Under the pieces are notes generated by a model. It was not told the origin of the DNA. It searched no databases and worked only from the letters and a program-made list of their open reading frames with translations. From Apricaphanius iberus (Eukaryota > Chordata > Actinopteri > Cyprinodontiformes > Aphaniidae), in contig JAPXFQ010000248.1 in the NCBI GenBank assembly GCA_028564705.1, forward strand, positions 62,001 through 126,000: DNA of 64,000 bases, written 5' to 3'. Positions 1-12,928 of this stretch are shown in pieces. Made by a program: the position numbers and the translations under genes. Numbering within the stretch: the stretch's first letter is position 1; each line of letters begins with the position of its first letter.

Positions 1-3000
1 TGGGATGATATTAATGAACTCACATCATTGCAGACACAGCGTGACCATAGTGTAGCATGAGATTAACCAGTATTAGTACTGGTTCATTACTGCATCATTG
101 CAGTTAGACTTTTGAAAATTCTCTAGCATTGGTGTATAAGCACAGCATTTATGGTATCAGCATTGACACTAATCCTAAATCATTTTTCAGCATGTTCAAA
201 ACCTCTGAGTCAGCCTGGCTTATTTGAGATCAAACTGTACAGGCATATTTAGGATTGATCAAAAACTAACTGAAGCACACAATATACATGAATTACACAG
301 AGACTGACTATCAACATTTTATGGTAAATAAGATCCTTTTCTGCTTATAGCTAATGAAAATATTATGATTAGAATATTAAATAAATGAAAATGGCATTGT
401 TAAACTGAAAAACATGCCGCTTTGGAACACATGTTGTGATTTGTTGAACATGACTATGCGCTCCTCTACCAGATGCATAGGGAGGTGATGGTGGAATATA
501 ATTTATTTAAATGAGTATTGTTTCATACACAACATATATTCCAGGCAACATGTACTCTGGGAAAATTTGTAATTGTGTGAACCTTTATTCTTGATTAATT
601 TAAATAAAAATTATTAGTAAAGTACTGATAATTGCTTTTAACTGGTTAGATAATTACTGTCATAAGAAAAAAAAAAAATCAAAATTATATAGGACCACAC
701 AGATAACCTTGGTAGCACCAAAAATTCAAATTAACTAAAAAAAAAAAAAAAAAAAAACTATCACAGAATAATAAACACCAACTAATGATAATGGTTTAGG
801 TCCACTAATATACATGCACATTACCAAATTGACTTTTCAAGAAACAACTGTTTTAATAAAAAATGAAAAAAAAATAAGATCACTGTGGATTAAAAATGTA
901 GAGGGATACTGTAATTAGCTTTCAGCCATTACTACAGGTCTGCAAAAACAAAACAGGGCCTTTAAGCCCCTGACTGTCAGTGACACCATGCTTTGCGGGT
1001 GTGTTTTGTCACTTTTTGTATAACAGCCTAAGATGATGAAATAGACTTGAAAGAATAAAACAATTCATATGCATTTCCTGTTACAAGATATTGAAAATAG
1101 TTAACCACGTACACAAACAAATTTGGAAATAGAAAATGTGAAACAAAGAAGCACTATGATGACATTTGTTGAATTACTAGCTAATGGTTAGTAGCAATTT
1201 AAAAAAAAAACTCATGTCAAGAATTTCTATTCGTTTTATTTTTTAAATACTCCATATATCAACAAGTCAATGTTTATACTGAACTGAACAGTGGAAGTGG
1301 TTGAACAGTTGAAACAGAAAGTCAAGAAAAGCAACAGAATCAAGATTACTCTGTTTAAAACCACATTGATATGATATCTGTTACACTTACGAAGCCAGCT
1401 GAGAGGTGAAAGTACTTTACTTTTCATGTGATCTGTTGTTGTCGATAACATTCAGAGTGTGTTTATGTATCTATGGAGCTAAGTTTCCAAGGGAGCAACA
1501 AAACATAATTCCCTGGAATTACGTGGAACTATTTGTAGATCACACATCAGAAAGTTTCTGTTGTAAACAAAGTTTGTACCTCGAAAGATTATCTGACATC
1601 ACAAAAAAAAAGAGAAGAATTTGCATTATAATCACCCAATTCATTGGGGAGCTCTATAAGTTCTTAATTATCAGTCCTAATACCAGGACTGAAAATTAAT
1701 ATGGTACCTTTAAATATTAATGATGCGTTAAATTTGATCATTTCCTACTTTACATGACGAGTGCAAACAAATATGTCATCACATCTATTAACAGTACAGG
1801 CCTACAAATCCTTAGAAAGTTAGCTGAAAATAAACTTGAGTGTTCATCAGAAATGGCTTGATCAAGGTAAAAACCCCAACATGTACTTTGGTTGGGCAAC
1901 ATTCCGTGTGTTACAGGCTGACGTATGCGAGCTGATGTTGATGAGATCCTCCGTCTTTGCTTTTTTTTTTTTTTTATGCTGTGTGGCGCTGTAACTCCTG
2001 CCTCATGACACCTCACTCACAGAGTGCGGTATCTGCCAACCGCTTCCTCCCAGCTGTCTATTTCACGCTACTTCCTCCAACACCCAATAATATGCCGCTC
2101 AAGCAACAGTGTCACCACCACCAAAAACAACAAGCTCAAACACCTATGTGCTCACTTGCACTGAGAGCTGCCGCTCTGCATGCCTGTTGCAATGTTATCC
2201 AGATGACTAAACGTAGCAAACAGCCACCTTTTGAAGGAGTCTATCTGTAGGATAAAGTTTGAATATTACTCAGAAAAAGGGCAGCTTTTTAATTTAGCCA
2301 AAAGAAGCATATTTCCTCCAATTTGCTGTAGTGCTTTTTAAAAACCTCTAGGCTTTCTTACACCTCCATCAATACCAAATGCCTTCAATGCTGCCATCTT
2401 GATGTTTTAAAAACCTTTGTTAATCAGCAGTTGGACATTTTCTTGGCTTGTTAAGGTATGTTATACAAAAACAATTAAAATTAAATTATTCCCCACATAC
2501 ACTGCCTGATGGGTTGAATCATACATCGTAAATAGGCTTTCTATTTTACGTACAAATAAAAAATTCCAGATTTTAAGTTTATAAAGTCAACAAAAAAAAG
2601 TCCTGCAAAAGGGGGAAAGTCTAACCAACAGTTAAGATAATCAAGCTTCCCCCCTTGATCACAGAGAAAACTTGAAAACTTAAATAGTTCTACAAGGTCT
2701 GTTTGGGAAGAGGCAAATTGGTTTAGGATCACAAATTCTTAAAGGTGTGTGATTTACTGTTAACTTGTATAAGTTTTCATCTGCCATCTGTTTGGGTAAG
2801 ACAGGCCCCTCGCCCTAAACTTTAATCAGTGTTTTAAAAGACTTTCCCGACAAAGAGTCATTTTAAATCCTGCAATTTGAGCTACTCAGTGAAACAGGAG
2901 TTTCCCCCTTTTGTTAAAAGTTTAATAAATGTATTTGAGCTAATCCAGACATCATGTGGTTACCGTTGAGCGAGCCGATCTGTTTGGTAGGCCTGTATTT

Positions 3001-4634
3001 CATCGATACAGCTATTTACGGTTCAAACAGAATTGGGTTTAAAAAATAGATTGTTTAACAACAGAAACTGATCTTATTAGCTGTGCAATTTTCAAAAGAT
3101 CAATGACTCTTATCCATGTCATTTTTAAACAAGCATTTCTTTATCCAAAGAATGTTTAATTTTCCTTACATTAATTTATTAGTTTACACAAATCAGTGGT
3201 GCTAATTAGCTAAAACAAATTACAATTGATAAACTAATTTAACTTTCATGCCAGCATCTGCAACTCAAGCCCTGGGTTTGATTCATGTCTAGATTCTTCC
3301 AAAGCATTTCAGAATTCATGTTTTCTATTTTTTCTTTATTGCATTTTTTATCCATTTGTTTCTTTTATTTTAAGTTATTCATTTAGTTTGATCAGTAGTG
3401 CTGGTTATTAGTTTGAGTGATTAAATGTTTCTTTTTCTCCTTTTGTAAATAAACCTTGTATTTTCGAAAGTCACTTTTGTCCCTCTTATTCATCACACAC
3501 ACATATGGCAAGGTTTCATGATCAATAGACTAAAGAATTCCCTCCTTCAGATTATGAGACGGATATAGATATTTGGCTATTAAAATTGTTCCTGGTAGTC
3601 CAGGTGGTGCCCGGAGATATTAATAATTTTTTAGAAATTGTTTATCTCATTGACTACCATAAGCAGTCCCTTAACTATTCATAGCCAAATAGCTGGATTT
3701 TTACCTTAATTCCGCAACACTAGTAATAAGCTTAGTGAGTCATTTTAGTTGAACTTCACATCAAGAGAATAAAGCAACTGAATTTTCCTATGTTATATAC
3801 AAATATTCTTATTTGTTTAAAAATAATGTCAAACGTAGATACAGTGTGAACCCAACAGGGCCTGAAAATCTGGGAAAGACGCACACACAAAGATTATACC
3901 GTACCAGATAAGGTCTGGCTGGCAGCAGCTATATGATGATGTTGAATGTTTCTTCCTCTTTGATATGAAGTTGAAATGGGATATTTTATTTTTTAATTTA
4001 AGACGTCATTCTCTTCAATTCTAGATGTACAGTCGGCCATCACCCATTTCTAGTATAGTATCGTGGATGAAACATAACTACAATTTATGTACAGAAAATT
4101 TACCTTTTCATGGAGCATACATAAAATATTAGAAAGAAAATGCAGTTTGCAAAACTGAAACACAATGATAATTGACACTAATGGCTTGCGTTTGTAAAGC
4201 GTAGAAGCACCATTTATTTTCGTTGGGCCTGATTAGCTAGTTGAAATCGATATCTCAATCTAAAAAGATGATATTGCAGATTAAATTAATGTATTTTGTT
4301 TCTAAATTTAGATTTTTAGAACACAAGTTGTACTCATTCAAAGAGATGTATGGGTGGAAATGGTTGCAGTGCCACGTAGGCTATAGGTAAACATGCCACT
4401 TTTTTCAACACCATGCATTGCCCTCTTACAAGAAAAAAAAAAATCAACAAACCTTAATACAAAGCTCAAGTTTTATTGTTAAAAGACAAAAATATTTTAG
4501 TAACCCCTCACACAAAATTGAAATCAAGACAAAGCTAAAGATTTTTCTTTATCTAAAGGCTCTTAGGGGTGGGGGGTTTTATTCCCCTTAACAAACCATA
4601 TTTTTGATAAGGACTTCACACAATGTGGTTTATG
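1..4634. other. Gene-free stretch, probable pik3r5 intron
   Basis: A/T-rich DNA with many short A- and T-runs (for example poly-A near 739-757). No coding exon or recognisable transposon protein was found on either strand. Because the first coding exon of minus-strand pik3r5 lies at 6703-6818 and its next exon is not visible here, this is most likely intron. The one splice-like signal worth noting is the 8-nt candidate microexon at 1391-1398, treated under findings. The longest open frames (under 100 codons) have no family resemblance and low-complexity composition. Confidence 0.5.
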
Positions 4635-4637
4635 TAA

Positions 4638-4776
4638 GGGATAGTGCCCGACGAGGTGTACATTATCAGAAAATAATGGACGACGCGGAGGCGTGAACCG
4701 TCCTCTTCGCATCGGACGGTTGCTTCCGCGAAGTCCATTATTTTCTGATAATGTACAACTCGAAGGGCATTATCCC
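4638..4776. repeat. Left-end hairpin of the foldback element
   Basis: A self-complementary segment. GGGATAGTGCCC at the left pairs with GGGCATTATCCC at 4765-4776, and ATTATCAGAAAATAATGG pairs with its complement near 4734-4753. The short GC-rich spacer contains two related CGGACGGTT / AACCGTCC motifs. It could extrude as a cruciform. It is part of the composite element and has no coding capacity. Confidence 0.75.
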
Positions 4777-5816
4777 GCCTATACCATGGTCACTTACGAA
4801 AGAAGGACATACTTAATCAATTAATAATACTTTCATGTATTTTAGAGTTAAAATCGTTAGGTTTTTTATATAAGTCAAACGCACTATTTAATATCTCAAG
4901 TATACAGGTGTTGCCAAGCAACGTGGCCAGAGCGAGCCGACCGCAGCGATTTATCAGTGAGGGGAAGTGAGATGATTGCTTTACCTTACGTTACATGATA
5001 CACAATATCATTTCAGAAGACCAGTACACTACTTACTGCTTGTGTGTTTCCAGAGGATGATGCAAAACTCAAATACTTTCCTAAATTGTTTTTATTAAAG
5101 CATATATTGTCAAATATATTGTAAAGACAGAAAGGCAATGGCAGTCGGCCTATGTCAGGCGTAACTTAATAAGCACACCATTTACATTTAAATGCTATAT
5201 TTCTATTAACTGAAAAATGCGATAGCAGTCGGCCCATGCCAGACACGCTATTTAAAATTAAATACTACATTTCCATTAATTGTAAAATTTGATGCCACGA
5301 TATTGGCATGTCCATGGGATTTGATGGATGGAGATTTAAAGTTTGTGGCTCGCTACCAGCACTGCTTGGGACATTGGGAGATGACAAAATGTTGCTTCAT
5401 TCTCGTTTGTCCTGTACTGACGGAGCGCAGTAAGCCTGCAGGCTGCTCTCACAACGATGCCCCGTCACCGACATGATCTGGCGAGTTTCTAGCCCGGCGT
5501 CAGAGAGACGACTGACAGCTGTGCTTCGCGTCGGACGGTTCACGCCCCCGCGTCGTCCATTATTTTCTGATAATGTACACCTCGTCGGGCATTATCCCTT
5601 CGACGTCATCTCCTTGTGTCGCTAATCCTTTTACTTTTTATATTCTTTTCTCTCTTTTTCTTCTGCTGCATCCCAGTCTTCAAAGTTATCAAAATCACCA
5701 AATAAGTTGAAAGAAATTATAAAATCACTCATTTTTTGTCTGTTATGCTGTTGAGATCAGTCAACTGTGAAATAACGTTGCGTCTCCGTTGCCATGTGAA
5801 CCAGCGCAATAATTTA

Positions 5817-6001
5817 GAACTGTCATCAGGCAATTTAACGGGACTCCTTTCCTAGGTGTACATTATCACTTTTTAATGTACACCCTCCAGCCAATCAGAA
5901 TCGAGTATTCACCCAGACCATGGTATAATTATATATATACATTAAAAAGTGATAATATACACCTAGGAAAGGCGTCCCGTCAAATTGCCTGAAGACATTT
6001 C
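5817..6001. repeat. Central long hairpin of the foldback element
   Basis: The arms 5817-5880 and 5938-6001 are near-perfect inverted copies. CCTAGGTGTACATTATCAC on the left faces GTGATAATATACACCTAGG on the right, and the outer parts GACTCCTTTCCTAGG and CCTAGGAAAGGCGTC also pair. The pairing continues outward to about 5766 and 6055 (shared CTCCGTTGCCAT motif). The loop holds the CCAGCCAATCAGAATC motif that recurs at 6581-6600. Such a hairpin would be prone to deletion and polymerase stalling. Confidence 0.8.
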
Positions 6002-6317
6002 TAAATTATTGCACTGGCTCAAATGGCAACGGAGTCTCAATGTTATTTGCATCATCCTTTGGACACACACAAGCAGTAAGTAGTGTAAGTAGTGTGAAAT
6101 TATATTTTTTATCACGTAACGTAAAGTAAAGCCATCATCTCACTTCCCCTCACTGATAAATCGCTGCGGTCGGCTCGCTCTGGCTACGTTGCTTGGCAAA
6201 GCCTGTGTACAGGAGATATTAAATAGTGTGCTTGACTTACATAAAAAACCTCGCGATTTTAACTCTAAAACACATTAAAGTATTAATAATTGATTAAATA
6301 TGTCTTTCTTTCGTAAG

Positions 6318-6543
6318 TGGCCGGGTACTCCGGCTTCCTCCCACAGTCCAAAAACATGACTGTCAGGTTAATTGATCTCTCCAAAATTTTCCTTAGGTGT
6401 GAGTGTGTGCATGGTTGTTTGTCCTGTTTGTCCTGCTCTGTGATGGTGTACCCTGCCTCTCGCCCGTTGACAGCTGGAGATAGGCACCAGCCCCCCTCGA
6501 CCCATTAAGGATTAAGCGGTTAAGAAAATGGATGGATGGATGG
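6318..6543 (+). mobile_element. SINE body with (GGAT)n tail
   Basis: This matches, from memory, the 3' body of a very common teleost tRNA-derived SINE. It starts in the segment GTACTCCGGCTTCCTCCCAC, continues through the TTAGGTGTGAGTGTGTG and AGCTGGAGATAGGCACCAG blocks, and ends AAAATGGATGGATGGATGG. The tRNA-like head is missing, so the copy is 5'-truncated. It lies inside the right end of the foldback element and is therefore a later insertion. A more worn copy lies at 31271-31434 and a head fragment at 59816-59915. Confidence 0.75.
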
Positions 6544-6702
6544 ACACCTCATCGGGCATTATCCCTTACTTAATGTACACCCTCCAGCCAATCAGAATCG
6601 AGTATTCACGCACATAATGGTATAAATTATAGGAATATTTTCTTGTTCAACTCACCTGAATCAAAGCTAACTTTAAGTAAAAAATAAAAATTGTAGTTTT
6701 AC

Positions 6703-6818
6703 CATTCCAGTGGTCGGCCGCTGTGGGACACTGTCTCAGCCCGTCCAGACAACGGTCCAGAGCATGCTGGATCCGGTCCTCTGTGCATGTGGTGTGCTGC
6801 ATCTTCACCACTCAGGTT
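6703..6818 (-). CDS. pik3r5: pik3r5 first coding exon (partial gene)
   Basis: PIK3R5 encodes p101, the regulatory subunit that couples PI3K-gamma (p110-gamma) to G-beta-gamma at the plasma membrane, mainly in blood cells. Read on the minus strand, a strong acceptor (TTTTCCTGTGGCTCTGCAG) precedes a short leader, then ATG at 6802-6800 and 33 codons plus one base (CDS part 6703-6802). The exon ends in a GTAAAA donor (phase 1). The peptide contains TEDRIQHALDRCLDGL, which closely matches the N-terminus of p101 as I know it (TEDRIQHALERCLHGL in human). An in-frame TGA four codons upstream and A at -3 support this start. The remaining roughly 800 residues are not in the window. Its position upstream of and divergent from netrin-1 agrees with mammalian synteny. 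An overlapping minus-strand frame of 60 codons is in the wrong frame and not the product. Confidence 0.85.
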
Positions 6819-9800
6819 CTGCAGAGCCACAGGAAAAGAAGCGGTGTTAATAATAACCCAAACAAATAGCACCAAGCCCACTCATGTTTTCAGGGGAATA
6901 TTATCTTCTAAATGGCACCACAGTCATCGATAGTGTTACCGTCTGCACACTAAAAAGAGCCTTGTCTTTTTTCATTTTTTTTCTTGGACACCACCTCATG
7001 TTATCGCGACTACTTTGCATACTGGCAGATCTCCAGGTAAAAAATGAAAATGAGGCCATGACTATACACAAACCATAAAGTGTCAATTCTGAGTAAGACA
7101 GAAAGCAAACACACCTTTTTTGTATTCAAAAGTTATGCTGTTATAGTCACTGAAGCTGCATCACATCCAGTTCAAAACAACTAAACACGCGCTGTGCCTC
7201 AAAAGAGCTTTATAAGTCAATAGAAAATAATCAATAAGGTATTCGAATAGCTATAAGCTGACTTCTAATGTTTTCTAGTGAATTTAGCATTAACAGTCAA
7301 CTACAACTAACTTAACCGTTTTGAAAAAATAAAGAAACAAATAGTTGCACTGCAGAAACTGAATATAGCACCAGTATGTCAAAGCCTGACAAATGAGTTG
7401 AACTCCACTTTTTTTCTTTAACTTTTCATTCTACCACTGCATCTGCCTGTTTTTATGCGCCAACTGAGGAAAACCTAGGTGTGGCAACTTGTTTCAGTTC
7501 TGTTATGAACAAGTCTCATTATGTATGAAACAGTGATTTCTCAATCTTACTCATCTCTCTGAAACCATAAACACTTTAATGCTACAGCTCAAATGATGCA
7601 ACCCTTCTAAATTGAGACCAAAAAAACCCAACCCAAGTATTTGAGGTAAGAGAAGCAGTTGGGTAAAAACAGAAGTTTATCAGTTCACAAGTGCCGACTT
7701 CTTTAGTGGCAGCTGCAGGGGTTTTGTTATCTACGAATTCTCTTTACCTTTACCAGACCAGACACACACAAAAAAAATCTCTTTAAAATATATAATTGCG
7801 ATCAACAGAGATCCAACATCATTGAAAAGAGTAGCAAGTTACAAAAATAATTAGATTTCAGTATTAATAATATAAATCTGATGTTCCTCATGGAAAAACT
7901 AGTATGGGAAGAAGAATGTGATATATTTAAATCACAGGATGTTAGACTACAGTGGAAAAATAAGATGGACTATGTCTTTCCAGGCATTCTTGCGTTTTTA
8001 TTTTTTTATTCATTCAGCATCACATTTGACCTCACTGAACCAATGTCTGCATAAAGTTTCCATTGTAAATTTTAGTTAAATAGATCAGGGGCTTCAAATT
8101 AAAACAGCCTGTATTTGTTTAAAAAATTAAATGTATTCAAAGGTCTTTAAAAATGGCATTAATATAGCCCTTGTTATACTTCTGTAATGCTGCAACAAAC
8201 TTGTTAGTACTGTGGAACTCCGATATTCATAGAGGTTGGGGACCAATAATTCATAACTGCAAATGATTAAAATCTGAAAATACTTGAGACCTGCTCTAAA
8301 AATGCTTAAAATTGTCCTTTTAATAATTAAAAGCCTTAAATACAACTAAATATGCATTAATATACACAGTGGAAACCCTTCTAGCACTTCTGCAGAGGTT
8401 GATTTATGCAGTTCTTCTTATTCCCACTTTTGGGGGTACAGGTTAGCACCCCTAAGGAAAACTAATGTCACTCCTAGACTTTGAAAACACCAGCCAGTAT
8501 TTTATCAAATAGCATTCACTGAATTTCAGTCGGTTACCATTATTGAGGCATACCAAGGTTTCAAACAGTTACATCAATTAAATGTTTATACAAGGTCCTT
8601 TGTAGTAAGACAACTCCATAAGGGTTATTCTGGTGTTTTGTCGAACTATGCCGAAAAACGTAAAACTGTCACCGTCCCATCTGTTGGTACAGAAAGAAAG
8701 CTGTTTTTTCCGTTTTTGGTACTTCTTCTGAAACATTTCCTCAGGTATACCGAGGAAAAGCAAATCATCAAAATAACATTTTGTAAGTTTTGTCTATTTT
8801 TGTTTTTCTATTAAAATACCATATAGCTTTTGAATGTTTTAAATTGTTACATTCGATATGCTACAGAACAGGACTAATTATTGCATTTATGTTTTAAACA
8901 AACGTAATTAGATTCATTTAAATTTGTTTTATTTTTTTGAATAACAATGTTAAAACATTCATTGTTTTTGTTTTTTTGAATGCCTAGCATACAGTGGTGC
9001 CAGTCCGTTATTGTTTATATCTAAATCTTGTATTGTACAGTAGATAAAAAAAACCCCGAATAAATCCAAAGTTTATGTAGCTGATTAAAATGAAAATATA
9101 TACTCATTCTGTTCTATTTATGAATATATGGTAAATTTTTGTATTTTGGTTTGATCTGTGTTATGATCACATAAGTGAACTACTGTTGAAGTAGTTGAAA
9201 TGTTTAATCAACACCCACAGTTTTAAATAAGGATGAAGGTTAGCTGATGATGCATTTAGTGACTGTTCTGCATATTTCTAACACATCTGTTGACTCAGAA
9301 CTTTTACACAGCATTGTATTCTATGCAAATATTAAAAAAAATATTCAATAACAAGCAGAACAAAAAATTTAAACCAAAAGACACATTTTTAGACGATTAC
9401 CGCTTATAGAACTGAAACAACAATTTTTTTCTTTCCATAAATAGATTAAATCTAATTATTTTTAAAATTATTTTTCTTTACCTATTTTTTAATCTAGGTG
9501 ATTAAATTATTTTAAAATATGAAAAATGAATATTTGGCATAAAAAAAATAAGCAGTGCTAACTGTAACTTGATCATATCATTTGTTTGCACTTTTGTTTC
9601 TTTAAACATCAGTTTGCATACAGTGAAGAAAGGCAGACACAGATTTTGATTTGAGTGATCACTTCAAAAACAACTCTGGCTATCTTTTCGCTCAAAATTT
9701 CCCCTAACAGTGTGACAAATTCCCCACTCTACATGAAAAGCGAACAAAGTGTGGCTGGAAAATGAGAAGTGATAAAGAATTACTCACACGATCTACACAC

Positions 9801-12800
9801 ACCCACTCAGCCACCAGAGAAAACCCAATACATGCGTGTTATGCCGAAGCAGGTTGGCATCTGGATAAACACCACGTCACACCAAAAGAATACTAATCCA
9901 CTGGGATGTAAAACTGAAAACAGTGAAAGTTTTTCTAGGCTCAGATTAACTGCATACAACAAAGCAAAAAGATTTATAAAAAAATATTGTAGTATTGTAT
10001 ATTGCTCTCATCCACAAAACACAAAATTAACTACCTGGCAAACTCCAAAAAAAAAAAAAAAAATACAATTGTGTTCTAGTTGCTGTGACTTTTCTTCACT
10101 TTGCCTATTTTTGACTTGGAATTCCAACAATGAAGTTCTAATGGAATAATGTATATTTCTTCCCTTGTTCATTAAGAGATGAAATGGCTCCAGTCTGAAA
10201 GCCGCTAATAACCTCATTAATTATGTGCGTATTTTATGTATACTTGTTTGATTATTGAGTACATTACAACCACTGCTTTCAAAGCGCCAATACATACAAA
10301 AACTTGAAATAAAACAAAACTTTGTCCCTTTAGTAAACTTACAAAAGATGCATGTGTTGACATAGTCAAAAGAGATTGGGCTTTTATTAAAGATACAAAA
10401 TTGTGGGATGGTAGTATTTGCCTGCTGGTTCCATATAGTACCTAACCTTCTGTTTAATATTTAAGCTTGACTTTTACGCCTAGCCCAAATCAACAAAGGA
10501 AGGACATTAAAAGTTATTTGATGGTAATGACCCAACCTGGGCTCAGACATGGTTCTGTGTTGTTTCTAAAAGACATTCACAAATGCCTTCTCTTAAAGAA
10601 CAACTCACCCCAAATCACCTATGCTTTTGATGAAAAAAATATATGAATCGAGTGTCTAGTAGTGCTGTTTACATATCTGGTCATGATTTTTGGTATTTTA
10701 ATGCATTTTAGTAAAAATCTACATTTTCTGCCTAAAACCCTCAGTGGCAGCTACTTCAGGATAAAACTCTTTACAGCACTTGAATTACACCTTATGTTTT
10801 ACAAAAATGTTCTTTACTTTCTCACACAAGGCTCATTGCAGTACAGTATATATATTAAAAAAAACACATACTGTACAAACATCCGAGCTACAGACCTCAA
10901 TGCAGAAGTGAGGCAGGAAGTCTCTTCTAATTCATGTTCAAGAAGGCCACAAGTACTCAAACAACACTATTCCACCACCAGCACTCCCTTTTTTCATGCA
11001 TTAAAACTGTTCAGAAACAATGCGATCAGTGGTGCATGTAAACAGCAAGGCCAAGTAGCCCTTTCTCTGCACTGTCCCACCTTCCCAGAGTTGTATTGTG
11101 TCTGAGATAAATCCCTGCCAAGCTTAGCGGACACTTCTGCTGTGGGCTCCGGTTATTGTCAGAGTTGGATATGAGCCCGTTGAGAGTGGAAGGAACTAAT
11201 AAGTTACAGCTCTGTTGACGCTTACATCCAGGATGGGGTTCAATGAGGACATGTAAAAATAATAAAGATGACAAGCATTTGGATGGGGTAGTGAAAGTAC
11301 AGTTATTACCTTTATTTATATACCTTATTACAGTTATTAGTTTAGGTATTTTCATTAAGCTTCTTTAAGAAGCTTGATCGAGGAGTTCTTTTCAAATAAT
11401 TGGCGTATTGCTCGACAATTTTCTTTGATTACTTTCACACCAAAAATGCCTGTTCTGTTGAACATGACCTCCATATGTGGCTTAACATCACTGTCATCAC
11501 AAGGTTGTTTACAGAGTTTGCGCTACAAATGTATGAGTCTGTGGTGTTTCATAAGAGGATGTACAAGGCACATCCCAGAGTCAACAAGATCACTTCCACT
11601 TTTTTACAAGTTACACTCTGCAGAAGTCAGTGAAAAACAAGTAGCTGCCTGTGATGTGGCAAAGTTTGCAAAAGTTTAACACCAGCACTGTTGCATAGTA
11701 ATGGGACTTACAGTAACATCACATTTTGAAATAATTTTTTTAATATTGGACAGAGTATGGATGAAATGGCAGATACTTATACTTTGTATCCAGTATTTCA
11801 CCTCATGGATGCAAACCAGAAAGCAAAATAAATCTGCAATGTTAAATATGTAACTAATCACATACATCTTCAAATGCAGCATAGGCACAATATTATTTTG
11901 ATGAATTATTTTGGTGAATAAGAGCAATCTGACACCATGATAGCCCCAAGGCTAATAAACCTGAAATTCATCTATTTCAACATTGCATTACGTAACCAAG
12001 ACATCTGGAGTTGAATAAGGAGAAAATGTAATAGTCATGGATCTAAATACTAGTCTAGAAATCTAGAAAAACCGTAAGCAGTAGAAAAGGATTTTACTTT
12101 GTAGGTTGCTCTAGCCAAGCTCCATTTTAGGCTCAGCAAGTCTAAGTTAATTGTAAGTCGGGCCAATCACAGCACTCTGAAGAGGGATGTCGGGGAGGTT
12201 TAGCACCATTACGGCAGACGTTTATTTTAATTATTGTTTTTAATGACAGGAGAGCTGTGATGGAGTAAAACAAAAAGATAGCAGTGCCTCAGAAACGGCA
12301 TTAAGAAAGCATTAATTAACATTAAGAAAAAGTAAAACCTCTCACACCATTTATTTTTCTTCCATGTATGTTGGTGTATCCACAAGGTGTTCTACATTCG
12401 TCTCAGATTCAGGGTGTTAAACTCACAGGGTTGGGAACCATCTGATTCAGAAACAATTTACAATTCTTTTCAAGATTTTACATCGCACACCATGGGATTG
12501 TTTATGTTGCTATATAAGACAGAATTGATCCATTTGACCAATGAATATGTAGCAGCCTGGCATGGCTGGAGATCACTGATGTCTGCTATCTAACATGATA
12601 AAGGCGAGATTACATTCTAACACAACCATGAAGATAAACAGGAATAGAAGGTGGTAATGCAAAGTGAGATGACTGTTATGATCATTACTTAATTCTCCAT
12701 TACATCTATTTGTACAAGTTCCACATCAAAGACCATAATAAAAGGCATATGTGCCTCCCACATTTCTCTTCATTTCTCTCTCTCATCCATCTCAAAATGA

Positions 12801-12900
12801 CTCTTTCATACTCTATTAATTAGGAAATGCATTTTCCAGACAAAATTAACCTTTCCAACGCTACACCTCCTGCTGTGCTGCTCTTGTTCTCACACTGTCC

Positions 12901-12928
12901 TCCCCCCCCCCCCCCAACCCCCCCACCC
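12901..12928. repeat. Poly-C / C-rich low-complexity tract
   Basis: A run of about 14 C followed by AA and further C-runs interrupted by A. On the minus strand it is a G-tract that could form a quadruplex. No gene is attached. Confidence 0.9.

Larger units (their letters stand above)
4635..6568. mobile_element. Composite foldback (inverted-repeat) DNA element
   Basis: Both ends carry the same roughly 25-bp terminal inverted repeat, which starts TAAGGGATARTGCCCGA on the left (4635) and reads as its complement on the right (6544-6568). A 66-bp version recurs inverted at 4638-4703 and 5533-5598. Long internal arms also pair: about 4793-5068 with about 6053-6318, and 5766-5880 with 5938-6055. 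There is no transposase frame, so it is non-autonomous. The superfamily is not recognised with confidence. Just outside the right end (6570-6635) there is another copy of the loop sequence seen at 5873-5933 (motif CCAGCCAATCAGAATCGAG), so the unit has been rearranged or inserted repeatedly. A tRNA-type SINE body occupies 6318-6543 inside the right end. Confidence 0.75.

Noticed and set aside
4635..6568. CRISPR-like or tandem repeat array
   Set aside because: Repeats are inverted and unequally spaced, with no regular spacers; the surroundings are a vertebrate genome.
6699..6881. 60-codon minus-strand ORF starting MGLVLFVWVI
   Set aside because: Covers the pik3r5 exon in the wrong frame and runs through the acceptor; the real peptide is in another frame.
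10662..11105. 147-codon plus-strand ORF
   Set aside because: No recognisable domain, A/T-driven composition, lies in a probable interspersed repeat, and has no splice or promoter context.
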